A stretch of 64,000 bases of DNA from Mycolicibacterium frederiksbergense (GTDB lineage Bacteria > Actinomycetota > Actinomycetes > Mycobacteriales > Mycobacteriaceae). This document shows positions 1 through 7,761 of this stretch, in pieces (positions within the stretch are counted from its first letter, which is position 1; every line of letters begins with the position of its first letter). The DNA is taken from the NCBI RefSeq assembly GCF_029893345.1, contig NZ_JARXVE010000002.1:806001-870000 (forward strand), read 5' to 3'. The notes beneath the pieces are model-generated. The model ran no database searches, was not told where the DNA came from, and saw only the letters and a program-made list of their open reading frames with translations. A program made the translations under genes and the position numbers.

Positions 1-292
1 TCGGGCCGTCGAGCACGACCGGTACGTCGTGGTCGCGGCCACCACCGGCATCAGTGCGGTGATCGCGCCGGACGGACGTGAGCTCGCCCGGACCGAGTTC
101 TTCCAGCCCGCCTATCTGGACAACCAGATCAGGCTGAAATCCGAGCTGACACCCGCTACCCAGTGGGGACCTGCGGTGCAGGTGGTGCTGGTCACCATCG
201 GTCTCGGAGTGTTGCTTGTCGCGATACTGCAGAATGGTGGGTTCGTGCAAAGAATGTTGAGGCGTCGCACCGGCGAAGGCCCGCGACGATGA
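1..292 (+). CDS. lnt: Apolipoprotein N-acyltransferase, C-terminal part (5' end outside window)
   Basis: The open frame runs in from before base 1 and ends with TGA at 290-292. About 96 residues are visible. They start with the last part of the nitrilase-like domain ([20 protein letters not shown]) and end with one hydrophobic helix (about [17 protein letters not shown]) and a basic tail. This is the usual C-terminus of Lnt, the membrane enzyme that adds the third acyl chain to lipoproteins. The catalytic Cys and Glu would lie upstream of the window. The next gene, ppm1, follows after 9 bases with its own ribosome binding site, so the two proteins are separate here, unlike the M. tuberculosis fusion. 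Confidence 0.85.
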   Translation, partial: RAVEHDRYVVVAATTGISAVIAPDGRELARTEFFQPAYLDNQIRLKSELTPATQWGPAVQVVLVTIGLGVLLVAILQNGGFVQRMLRRRTGEGPRR

Positions 293-301
293 AGGAGTCA
301 C

Positions 302-1108
302 ATGACAGTCCCTGGTGACGGAGTCGGCCAGCCGGGGGAATCCAGCCCTCGCCGGGACGGTGAACGCCCGAGTCAGCGCACCTTGGTGATCATTCCCACG
401 TACAACGAGCGGGAGAACCTGCCGCTGATCGTCGGGCGGGTGCACCAGGCCTGTCCCGAGGTGCACATCCTGGTCGTCGACGACGGCAGCCCTGACGGCA
501 CCGGCCAGCTGGCCGATGAGCTGGCCCTGGCCGACCCGGACCGGGTGCACGTGATGCACCGCACCAGCAAAGCCGGGCTGGGTGCGGCCTACCTGGCCGG
601 GTTCGCCTGGGGGCTGGGCCGCGGGTACTCGGTGCTGGTGGAGATGGACGCCGACGGCAGCCATGCCCCCGAGGAACTGCACCGGCTGCTGGACGCGGTC
701 GACGCCGGAGCCGATCTGGCCATCGGGTCGCGGTATGTCCCCGGCGGCACGGTGCGCAACTGGCCCTGGCGGCGCCTGGTGCTGTCGAAGACCGCCAACA
801 CCTACTCCCGGTTCCTGCTCGGTGTCGGGATCCACGACATCACCGCCGGCTACCGCGCCTACCGGCGCGAGGTGCTGGAGAAGATCGACCTGTCCGCGGT
901 GGATTCCAAGGGCTACTGCTTCCAGATCGACCTGACCTGGCGGGCGATCAACAACGGGTTCCGCGTGGTCGAGGTGCCGATCACGTTCACCGAACGTGAA
1001 CTCGGGGTCTCCAAGATGAGCGGTTCCAACATCCGCGAGGCGATGTTCAAGGTCGCGGACTGGGGTATTCGTGGGCGCTTGGACCGCGCCCGGGGTGTGG
1101 TGCGCTAA
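302..1108 (+). CDS. ppm1: Polyprenol monophosphomannose synthase
   Basis: A 268-residue GT2-family enzyme that transfers mannose from GDP-mannose to polyprenyl phosphate, supplying the donor for lipomannan, lipoarabinomannan and protein mannosylation. Visible motifs are [12 protein letters not shown] near residue 31, [11 protein letters not shown] near 59, the metal-binding [13 protein letters not shown] near 115 and GSRYVPGG near 147. The first 25 residues are polar and probably disordered. There are no C-terminal membrane helices, so it resembles the soluble Dpm domain. ATG 302 is preceded by GAAGGAG. Nine bases separate it from lnt, so the two are probably co-transcribed and act together at the membrane. 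Confidence 0.93.
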   Translation: MTVPGDGVGQPGESSPRRDGERPSQRTLVIIPTYNERENLPLIVGRVHQACPEVHILVVDDGSPDGTGQLADELALADPDRVHVMHRTSKAGLGAAYLAGFAWGLGRGYSVLVEMDADGSHAPEELHRLLDAVDAGADLAIGSRYVPGGTVRNWPWRRLVLSKTANTYSRFLLGVGIHDITAGYRAYRREVLEKIDLSAVDSKGYCFQIDLTWRAINNGFRVVEVPITFTERELGVSKMSGSNIREAMFKVADWGIRGRLDRARGVVR

Positions 1109-1118
1109 TCGGAGCCGT

Positions 1119-1161
1119 AAAAAACCGCGATATGCCCACGAAGGGCATATCGCGGTTTTTT
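1119..1161. terminator. Bidirectional terminator between ppm1 and rbpA
   Basis: A perfect 19-bp inverted repeat (A6 then CCGCGATATGCCC) with a 5-base loop and T6 on the other arm. Because it begins with A6 and ends with T6, it can stop transcription on both strands, serving the convergent ppm1 and rbpA genes. Confidence 0.93.
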
Positions 1162-1168
1162 GTGCGGT

Positions 1169-1507
1169 TCAGCTACCGCGACGCTTGGTCTTGATCAGCT
1201 CGAGGCGCTCCTTGAGCAGTTCCTCGAGTTCCTCGACGGAGCGACGCTCCAGCAGCATGTCCCAGTGGGTACGCGGCGGCTTGACCTTCTTGGGCTCCGG
1301 CACGTCGCCGTCGATGAGCGTGCCCTCCATGCCGTTCTTGCAGGGCCAGGTGCCGGGAATTTCGGCGTCGTCCGCGAACGGAACCTCGAACTCTTCACCG
1401 TTGTCGGTGCGGTAACGGGCGACCTGACGCGGCGCCAGGTCATGGTTGCGGTCAGTCTCGTAGCTCACGGCTCCGAGGCGACTGCCTCTCAGGACGCGAT
1501 CAGCCAT
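1169..1507 (-). CDS. rbpA: RNA polymerase-binding protein RbpA
   Basis: A 112-residue actinobacterial transcription factor that binds the principal sigma factor and RNA polymerase and stabilises the open complex. The N-terminus MADRVLRGSRLGAVSYETD, the core with its single cysteine (GTWPCKNGMEG) and the sigma-interaction helix (HWDMLLERRSVEELEELL) are typical. The frame is open to a GTG at 1516, but a GAGGAG sits 8 bases before ATG 1507 and overlaps that GTG. The family N-terminus also begins MADRV, so 1507 is the start. It is divergent from the zinc-ribbon gene at 1631. Confidence 0.96.
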   Translation of the reverse strand: MADRVLRGSRLGAVSYETDRNHDLAPRQVARYRTDNGEEFEVPFADDAEIPGTWPCKNGMEGTLIDGDVPEPKKVKPPRTHWDMLLERRSVEELEELLKERLELIKTKRRGS

Positions 1508-1630
1508 CGTCAACACTCCTCAGTACGTTTTTTGTCCGGATATCTCAACGCTTTGCGACGTTGCCAAGTTCCCGACTCGACCGTCGATGATACGCCGGTC
1601 GCGGCGCGGGGCAGTCTACAGTCGTGACCC

Positions 1631-1972
1631 ATGGCGCCCGGGAACCACAGACGCGACCGTCCGCAGCCGTGCCGGTGGTGCGGACGCGACGTCGCCGACG
1701 CGCAGATGGGGCGCCGGCGCCAGTACTGCAGGCAGTCCTGCCGACAGCGCGCCTACGAACAGCGCGCCATGGTCAAGGGCACCTCGCTGGCTCCGGATTC
1801 GGTGGTGCTCAGCGCCGAAGAGGCCGCCCAGTTGTCCGATCGGGTGTTTCAGGTCAGGTGCGCGGCCGAGGATGTGGCCATCGCGGTCGACGAGGGCGCG
1901 GGTACCGATGAACTGCGCCAGTTGTGCGAGGCGCTGTTACAGGCCGCGAAGACGGCCGACGGCTGGCGCTAG
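1631..1972 (+). CDS. Small zinc-ribbon-like protein of unknown function
   Basis: 113 residues. The N-terminal third is basic and contains CRWCG near residue 14 and YCRQSCRQRAYEQRA near 32, a CxxC...CxxxC pattern that could bind zinc. The remainder is an acidic helical region (LSAEEAAQLSDRVFQVRCAAEDVAI). Small proteins of this type occur in actinobacteria, but I cannot assign a role; nucleic-acid binding is only an inference from the basic cysteine-rich end. No clear ribosome binding site precedes ATG 1631, so the mRNA may be leaderless. Confidence 0.7.
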   Translation: MAPGNHRRDRPQPCRWCGRDVADAQMGRRRQYCRQSCRQRAYEQRAMVKGTSLAPDSVVLSAEEAAQLSDRVFQVRCAAEDVAIAVDEGAGTDELRQLCEALLQAAKTADGWR

Positions 1973-1988
1973 CCGTCCGGGGGCGCTG

Positions 1989-2693
1989 CTATTCCGGGAT
2001 CTCGTGGCCGAGTTCGGAGAAGACCGCCATGACCTCATCCCTGGCTTCTTCGATGTGGGCGGCCATGGCCGCCGCGGCGGCGTCCGGGTCGCGATTCTTG
2101 ATCGCGGCGATGACGTCGGCGTGGCCGCGGCTCGAAGATTCGTAGATCACCGCGAAATTGCTGCGGTCAAGCCGGGAGAACACTGACGCCCGGGTGTCTT
2201 CGATGACCTGGCTGAGCATGGTGTTTCCGCTCATCCGCGCGATGGCCAGATGGAAGTTCGAATCTGCTCTGCGGAAAGCATGTATGTCGGTGCTCGATTC
2301 CAGGGCGGCCTGGCAGGAATCCAGCACCTGCAGATCGGTGGGTCGCCCTCGCTCGGCCGCGAGCCGGGCGGCCATGGTCTCCACGGCCAGACGGACTTCG
2401 AAGACTTCGGCGGTCTTTCCGTCGTAGTCGTCGGTGAGCTCGGCGACGCTGGGCGACACGATCGTGCCGCTGCTACCGCGTTTGGTCAGCAGTAGCCCCT
2501 CGCCCTGCAGCACTCGCAGGGCTTCGCGCACGGTCACCCGTGACACCTGCATCCCTTCGGCCAGTGTGCGTTCGGGCGGCAGGCGGTCGCCAGGCAGCAG
2601 CACGCCGAGGGTGACCGCCCGGCGGATGCGCTCGACCACCGCGGCGTAGGCCGGCGGCGCGTCGAGTGGTCGAAGCAAGAAATCTTCTGACAT
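1989..2693 (-). CDS. GntR-family (FadR subfamily) transcriptional regulator
   Basis: 234 residues. The N-terminal winged helix is seen at about residues 10-75 (LLPGDRLPPERTLAEG, then SRVTVREALRVLQGEGLL). The C-terminal all-helical FCD effector domain follows from about 90 (FEVRLAVETMAARLAAERG, FHLAIARMSGN, HADVIAAIKNRDPDAA). The frame is open far upstream, but the GntR fold begins at MSEDFLLRPL, so ATG 2693 is the start. It is divergent from the hydrolase gene at 2748 across 54 bases containing an imperfect palindrome with a GGTCTAAA arm. It therefore probably represses the amine catabolic operon and responds to a carboxylate ligand, as FCD proteins do. Confidence 0.9.
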   Translation of the reverse strand: MSEDFLLRPLDAPPAYAAVVERIRRAVTLGVLLPGDRLPPERTLAEGMQVSRVTVREALRVLQGEGLLLTKRGSSGTIVSPSVAELTDDYDGKTAEVFEVRLAVETMAARLAAERGRPTDLQVLDSCQAALESSTDIHAFRRADSNFHLAIARMSGNTMLSQVIEDTRASVFSRLDRSNFAVIYESSSRGHADVIAAIKNRDPDAAAAAMAAHIEEARDEVMAVFSELGHEIPE

Positions 2694-2730
2694 CCCTTGC
2701 AGAGTACCCCCCGTGGCCCTATTGTCCGAT

Positions 2731-2747
2731 GGTATGAAATTTAGACC
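2731..2747. promoter_or_regulatory. Candidate GntR operator in front of the hydrolase operon
   Basis: A 17-bp imperfect palindrome of the form GGTnTnAAnTTnAnACC, ending directly before the ATG at 2748. On the minus strand it reads GGTCTAAATTTCATACC. The GGTCTAAA arm recurs in front of genes at 35105, 45970 and 46160. GGTC/GACC half-sites are typical of FadR-subfamily GntR operators. The match to this regulator is inferred. Confidence 0.5.
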
Positions 2748-3494
2748 ATGGAGCCGAGAATGCGGCCGCTGATTGGGATTTGCGGGGTATCGGCCACGGC
2801 GGCATGGGGATTCTGGCGCCAGGATGCGGTGCTGGCGGCGCACACCTATCTCGATGCGATCGAGCGCGCCGGCGGGCAACCGCTGGTGCTCCCGCCCTCG
2901 CCGAATGCCGATGCCGGACAACTGCTGGGAATCCTCGACGGTCTTCTGCTGGCAGGTGGCACCGACATCGAACCCGAGTGCTATGGTTCGGCCGCCACCG
3001 AGCGGATGGAGGAAACCAACCCGACTCGAGATTCCTTCGAATTGCGCATCGCCACAGCGGCATTGGAACGCGATATCCCGATTCTGGGTATCTGCCGGGG
3101 TCTGCAGATCCTGAATGTGGCCACCGGTGGAACACTGCACCAACACCTGCTGGACGCCGGATTCGCCGAGCATCGGCCGGCGCCCGGCCGGCTGGACCAC
3201 GCCACCCACCACGCCGTCGAGGTCGATGTCGACTGTCTGCTCGGCCGGAGCGGGTTTGCCGGTGTGCGAGAGGTGAATTCGCACCATCACCAGGGTGTGG
3301 CCACCGTGGGTGCGGGAGGGCGAGTCACCGCCCGGTCGATACCCGACGGCGCGGTGGAGTCCGTGGAGTGGCCGGAGCGGCGCTTCGCGCTCGGTGTGCA
3401 GTGGCATCCCGAATATCAGCCCATGACAGAAATTTTCGACGCGTTCGTCGGCGCAGCAGCGTGCGCGAACACGTCCTGTACCGAGAGGTCGTGA
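2748..3494 (+). CDS. Gamma-glutamyl-amide hydrolase (PuuD-like class I glutamine amidotransferase, peptidase C26)
   Basis: 248 residues. The nucleophile elbow LGICRGLQILN carries the catalytic Cys near residue 115, and the His-Glu pair lies in GVQWHPEYQ near 222. The oxyanion region AGGTDIEPECYG near 70 is also typical. E. coli PuuD hydrolyses gamma-glutamyl-GABA; this protein probably releases glutamate from a gamma-glutamylated product made by the ligase at 7749. ATG 2760 (after GGAGCCGAG) is a possible alternative start four codons in. The stop overlaps the start of the aldehyde dehydrogenase. It is the first gene of a run reaching 10578. Confidence 0.88.
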   Translation: MEPRMRPLIGICGVSATAAWGFWRQDAVLAAHTYLDAIERAGGQPLVLPPSPNADAGQLLGILDGLLLAGGTDIEPECYGSAATERMEETNPTRDSFELRIATAALERDIPILGICRGLQILNVATGGTLHQHLLDAGFAEHRPAPGRLDHATHHAVEVDVDCLLGRSGFAGVREVNSHHHQGVATVGAGGRVTARSIPDGAVESVEWPERRFALGVQWHPEYQPMTEIFDAFVGAAACANTSCTERS

Positions 3495-4846
3495 TGAAGG
3501 GTCAGGTTCTGGAACCGGCAACCGGCGGAGTGCTCGCGGAAGTGCCGTGGGCCACCGCCGCCGATGTCGATGACGCGGTGCGCAGAGCCGCACTGGCTCA
3601 GCGTGAGTGGAGCCGGGCCGATCCCGCGCACCGGGCAGAGGTGATGATCGCCATCGCCGAGGCGGTGCGTGCGGAGGCCGAGGAGCTGGCCCGGCTGGAA
3701 GCCCGCAACGTCGGCATGCCGATTGCCGATGCGCGTGGCGCGATGGCCGGAGTGGCCAGCACCTTCCGCTATTACTCGGCGACACCGGAACGGCTACTGG
3801 GCAGCACGATCCCGGTGTCGGGCGGGCTGGACATGACCTTCCACGAGCCGTTCGGCGTCGTCGGATTGATCACCCCGTGGAACTACCCGTTGTCGATCGC
3901 GACCTGGAAGGTCGCCCCGGCGCTCGCGGCCGGAAACGGGGTGGTGCTCAAGCCTTCTGAGCTCACCCCGCTCACCGCCCTGGAATTGCAGCGCATCGTC
4001 GTCGAGGCCGGATTGCCCGAGGGGTTGTTCAATGTGGTGGTCGGGCCGGGCGACCCGGTCGGTCAGATGCTGGTCGACCATCCCGATATCCGCAAGGTCG
4101 GATTCACCGGATCCACTGCGGTGGGCCGCACCATCGCCAGGCAGGCCGGCGACCGGCTCAAGCGGGTGACGCTGGAACTCGGCGGCAAATCGGCCGCCCT
4201 GGTGTTCGCTGACGCCGATTTGCAGGCCGCGGCAGCCGGATTGGCCGGTGGCGTGTTCGGCAACTCCGGACAGGATTGCTGCGCGCGGTCGCGAGTGTTC
4301 GTCGAACGCCCGGCGATGGAGGAGTTCCTGGCCTATGTCAAAGAGACCACGGCGGCAATGCGGGTTGGTGATCCGCTCGACGAGAACACCCAGATGGGCC
4401 CGCTGATCTCGCAGCGCCAACGCGAACGGGTCGCATCGTATGTCAGCCAGGCGCCGGTGTTGTTCGAGGGAAGCGCACCCGACGGCCCCGGCTTCTGGTA
4501 CCCGCCCACCGTGCTGCACCCGGTCGATGACGATCACCCCGCGGCCCGCGACGAGATCTTCGGGCCGGTGGTCTGCGTGCTGCCGTTCGACTCCGAAGAC
4601 GAGGCGGTTCGGCGGGCCAACGACACCAGCTACGGTTTGGCCGGATCGATCTGGTCGCACGACGGGGCCCGTGCGCTGCGGATCGCCCGGGCCATGGAAG
4701 CCGGTGCGCTGGCAGTGAATTCGTACAGCTCGGTGCGGGTGAACACGCCGTTCGGCGGTTTCAAGGACTCGGGGTTGGGCCGCGAACTCGGCCCGGACGC
4801 ACCGCTGGCCTACACCGAGCTGAAGAACGTCTTCGTCAAGACCTAA
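3494..4846 (+). CDS. NAD(P)-dependent aldehyde dehydrogenase
   Basis: 450 residues, some 30-40 shorter at the N-terminus than most family members. Motifs in order are PWNYPLSIATWKVAPALAAGN (cofactor and Asn region), GFTGSTAVGR (nucleotide binding), VTLELGGKSAALVF (general-base Glu), GNSGQDCCARSRVFV (catalytic Cys) and EIFGPVV. ATG 3494 shares a base with the TGA of the hydrolase and follows GAGAGG, so the two are translationally coupled. The likely role is oxidation of a gamma-glutamylated aminoaldehyde to the acid, as PuuC does. The substrate is inferred from context. Confidence 0.9.
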   Translation: MKGQVLEPATGGVLAEVPWATAADVDDAVRRAALAQREWSRADPAHRAEVMIAIAEAVRAEAEELARLEARNVGMPIADARGAMAGVASTFRYYSATPERLLGSTIPVSGGLDMTFHEPFGVVGLITPWNYPLSIATWKVAPALAAGNGVVLKPSELTPLTALELQRIVVEAGLPEGLFNVVVGPGDPVGQMLVDHPDIRKVGFTGSTAVGRTIARQAGDRLKRVTLELGGKSAALVFADADLQAAAAGLAGGVFGNSGQDCCARSRVFVERPAMEEFLAYVKETTAAMRVGDPLDENTQMGPLISQRQRERVASYVSQAPVLFEGSAPDGPGFWYPPTVLHPVDDDHPAARDEIFGPVVCVLPFDSEDEAVRRANDTSYGLAGSIWSHDGARALRIARAMEAGALAVNSYSSVRVNTPFGGFKDSGLGRELGPDAPLAYTELKNVFVKT

Positions 4847-4891
4847 CCGATCCATCTTTCGTCCCCACCGACAGCCCGACCCTGGAGCGCC

Positions 4892-6082
4892 GTGACAGCA
4901 CAATCCATCCCCCCGTTCAACAACCACCTTCCCGTTCGGATCACGTTCGGGGAGGGCAAGTCCCACGAGCTACCCGACCTGCTGCGCGCCGCTGGTGCCG
5001 AGCGGGTCCTGGTGCTGACCGACGAGAACATCGATGCCCACAACCCGGCGGTGGCAGACCTGCTGGCGACCCTGACCGATTCGGGACTCGACATCACCCG
5101 AATGGACAAGCCTGCGGGGGAGCCGACCATCGACATGGTGGACGCGGCCACCGCGGGGATGGCACGCGCGGGTGCCGAGGCCGTGGTGGCTCTGGGCGGC
5201 GGCTCGGTGATCGATACCGCCAAGGCGGCGCGGCTGTGCTACCAGAATGGGATGACCTTCGCCGAATTCCTGGATTCCACACGGGAGTTCGCCGAACCCA
5301 CGGTGCCGTTGTTCGCGGTTCCGACCACCGCGGGCACCGGGTCGGAGGTCTCCGGTGGTGCGGTGGTCTCCGACCCGGCGGCCGGGCGCAAGGCCGGTAT
5401 CGCCCACCCCAACCTGCGCGCCCAATATGCCGTTGTCGACCCCGTGCTCACCTGGAGCATGCCGCCGTCGATGACGGCCAACACCGGCATCGACGCACTG
5501 GCGCAAGCCATCGCCGCGGTGGTGGCCAAGGTGCACACCCCGATCGGCGACGCGATCGCGCTGGAAGCGGTTCGCATGATGGGCACATCGCTACTGCGGG
5601 CCTATCGCGACGGCGCCGACGCGGAAGCCCGGTCCAACATGTCATGCGGGTCGATGCTGGCCGGGTTGGCGATGAACATCTCCGACTGCGCGGCCGAGCA
5701 CTCATTGGGGCAGGCGATCGGCGGGCTCACCGGCGTGCCGCACGGTCTCACCATCGGACTGGTGCTGGCCGAGACGCTGGACCGGGAACGGCATTTCGTG
5801 CCGCAGGCATTGGAGCGGGTGGCCGACGCGTGGGGGCTGCCCGACGACGGCACCGGAGACGGCAGCCGGGTGGTCGAGGCGGTGCGCTCGCTGCTGGCCG
5901 ACCTGGACTTCCCGGTACTCGCCGACATCGGGCTTACCGAGGCCGATCTGGACCGGCTCACCGATCTGGCCCTGGCTGACTATTTCATCACCATGGCGCC
6001 CGAACCGTGGCAGCGATCGGAGGTTCACGACCTGTTCGCCGCGGCCCTGAGCCTGTCGGCGCGCGAGTTCACCAACGCTTAG
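4892..6082 (+). CDS. Iron-containing (group III) alcohol dehydrogenase with altered metal site
   Basis: 396 residues. GGGSVIDTAKA near residue 99 and PTTAGTGSEVSGG near 148 are standard dinucleotide-binding motifs. Family enzymes hold the metal with one Asp and three His. Here the Asp is kept (GIDALAQ), but the usual DALxHA His is Gln. In the HxxxH segment the first His is kept (EHSLGQAIGG) and the second is Gln. The PHG His is present. GTG 4892 follows TGGAGCG. In context it would oxidise an alcohol to the aldehyde used by the preceding gene. The lost ligand could mean a different metal or a different reaction. Confidence 0.85.
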   Translation: MTAQSIPPFNNHLPVRITFGEGKSHELPDLLRAAGAERVLVLTDENIDAHNPAVADLLATLTDSGLDITRMDKPAGEPTIDMVDAATAGMARAGAEAVVALGGGSVIDTAKAARLCYQNGMTFAEFLDSTREFAEPTVPLFAVPTTAGTGSEVSGGAVVSDPAAGRKAGIAHPNLRAQYAVVDPVLTWSMPPSMTANTGIDALAQAIAAVVAKVHTPIGDAIALEAVRMMGTSLLRAYRDGADAEARSNMSCGSMLAGLAMNISDCAAEHSLGQAIGGLTGVPHGLTIGLVLAETLDRERHFVPQALERVADAWGLPDDGTGDGSRVVEAVRSLLADLDFPVLADIGLTEADLDRLTDLALADYFITMAPEPWQRSEVHDLFAAALSLSAREFTNA

Positions 6083-6096
6083 GGAGAGGAGTGGAA

Positions 6097-7761
6097 ATGC
6101 ATCGCACTGCGGCTTCGGGATCCGATCCTGATGAGCGCTTCGACGTCCTGATCGTCGGGGCCGGGTTCGCCGGTCTGTACATGCTCTACCGCGCACGCCA
6201 ACTCGGCATGCGGGCCCGCATCCTGGAACGGGCCGACGACGTCGGCGGCACCTGGTACTGGAATCGTTATCCGGGTGCACGCTGCGACATCGAGAGCATC
6301 GACTATTCGTATTCGTTCGACGAGTCGCTGACCCGAGACTGGCGGTGGAGTGAGCGCTACGCCGCGCAGCCGGAGATCCTGTCCTACATCGGACATGTCG
6401 CGGACCGCTTCGATCTGCGCGCCGAAATCGAGTTCGGCACCACCGTGCGAACCGCACAGTGGGATGAGGGCGCCAACGAGTGGGTGCTGACCTGTGAAAC
6501 CTCCGCGGGCGCCGATCGGACGGTGCGTGGCACCTTCTGTGTGATGGCGACCGGGTGCCTGTCGGTGGTCAAGGAGCCGGCCTTCCCTGGGTTGGCCGAG
6601 TTCACCGGGGACTGGTATCACACCGGGCAATGGCCACACCAGCCGGTCGATTTCACCGGCAAGACGGTGGCCGTGGTCGGCACCGGATCGTCTGGTATCC
6701 AAGCTATTCCGAACATCGCGCGCCAGGCCAGGCAGCTCTATGTCCTGCAGCGGACCCCGAACTACAGCATGCCCGCGCAGAACCGGGCACTGGGCGAGGC
6801 AGAGCTCGACGCCGCGGTCGCCGACTTCGCCGAGCGGCGGCGGGTGTGCGAACAATCCGACGCCGGGACGCCCCATCCGCCTCCCACGCAGGCCACCTTC
6901 GATGTCACCGAGGCCGAACGCGCGGAACGATACGAGGAGGGCTGGCGCCGCGGCGGGATCAACTCGCTGTCGGCGGCGTTCAACGACTTCTTCACCGACG
7001 AGCAGGCCAATCTCGCGGCCCAGGACTTCGCCCGGGGCAAGATCCGCGAGACCGTCCGCGACTCGCACACCGCTGAGCTACTGAGTCCGCGCCATCACAT
7101 CGGCACCAAACGGACTTGCACCGACATCGGGTACTTCGAAACCTACAACCGGGACAACGTCGAGCTGGTCGATGTGCGTTCGGATCCGATCGAGAAGCTC
7201 ACTGCCACCGGTATTCAGTTGCAGGACAGGCACATCAAGGTGGATGCCATCGTGTTCGCGATCGGATTCGACGCGATCACCGGCGCATTGACCGATGTCG
7301 ACATCCGCGGCGCCGAGGGCGTGCCGCTGAGCGAGAAATGGGCGCAAGGGCCGCGCACGCTGCTGGGCCTGCAGTCCGCCGGGTACCCCAATTTGTTCAT
7401 GGTGACCGGGCCGGGAAGCCCATCGGTGCTGAGCAACATGCTCATCTCCATCGAGCAGCACGTCGACTGGATCGCCGAGTGCCTCGAGCATCTGCGCAGC
7501 CACCAGCTGGACCGGATCGAGGCGACCGTGGCCGCCGAGGAGGACTGGATGGCACACGTCGCCGAGATCGCCGCCGACACCTTGTATCCGAAGGCGCAGT
7601 CGTGGTATCTGGGCGCCAACATCCCCGGCAAGCCCAGGATTTTCATGCCCTACGTCGCCGGATGCGGGCCGTACCGGCAGGAATGCGACGAGGTGGTGGC
7701 GCGCGGGTACGACGGATTCGTGCTAGAACACAGCGGAACGGAGCAGGTATGTCAGGGATGA
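6097..7761 (+). CDS. Flavin-containing Baeyer-Villiger-type monooxygenase
   Basis: 554 residues. The N-terminal FAD-binding motif is VGAGFAGLYMLYRA near residue 20, and the second Rossmann motif, for NADPH, is VVGTGSSGIQAIP near 194. Between them is FTGDWYHTGQWP near 172, an exact match to the FxGxxxHxxxW(P/D) fingerprint of type I Baeyer-Villiger monooxygenases. Length and pattern fit the cyclohexanone/phenylacetone monooxygenase group. AGGAG lies 5 bases before ATG 6097; a GTG at 6091 overlaps that site. The 3' end overlaps the ligase gene by 13 bases. In the E. coli Puu pathway this position is taken by a flavin oxidase (PuuB), so this enzyme may supply an oxygenation step. That is inference. 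Confidence 0.92.
   Translation: MHRTAASGSDPDERFDVLIVGAGFAGLYMLYRARQLGMRARILERADDVGGTWYWNRYPGARCDIESIDYSYSFDESLTRDWRWSERYAAQPEILSYIGHVADRFDLRAEIEFGTTVRTAQWDEGANEWVLTCETSAGADRTVRGTFCVMATGCLSVVKEPAFPGLAEFTGDWYHTGQWPHQPVDFTGKTVAVVGTGSSGIQAIPNIARQARQLYVLQRTPNYSMPAQNRALGEAELDAAVADFAERRRVCEQSDAGTPHPPPTQATFDVTEAERAERYEEGWRRGGINSLSAAFNDFFTDEQANLAAQDFARGKIRETVRDSHTAELLSPRHHIGTKRTCTDIGYFETYNRDNVELVDVRSDPIEKLTATGIQLQDRHIKVDAIVFAIGFDAITGALTDVDIRGAEGVPLSEKWAQGPRTLLGLQSAGYPNLFMVTGPGSPSVLSNMLISIEQHVDWIAECLEHLRSHQLDRIEATVAAEEDWMAHVAEIAADTLYPKAQSWYLGANIPGKPRIFMPYVAGCGPYRQECDEVVARGYDGFVLEHSGTEQVCQG

Noticed and set aside
2694..3785. Upstream extension of the GntR open frame through the hydrolase gene.
   Set aside because: It is antisense to the PuuD-like gene; the GntR domain begins at 2693.
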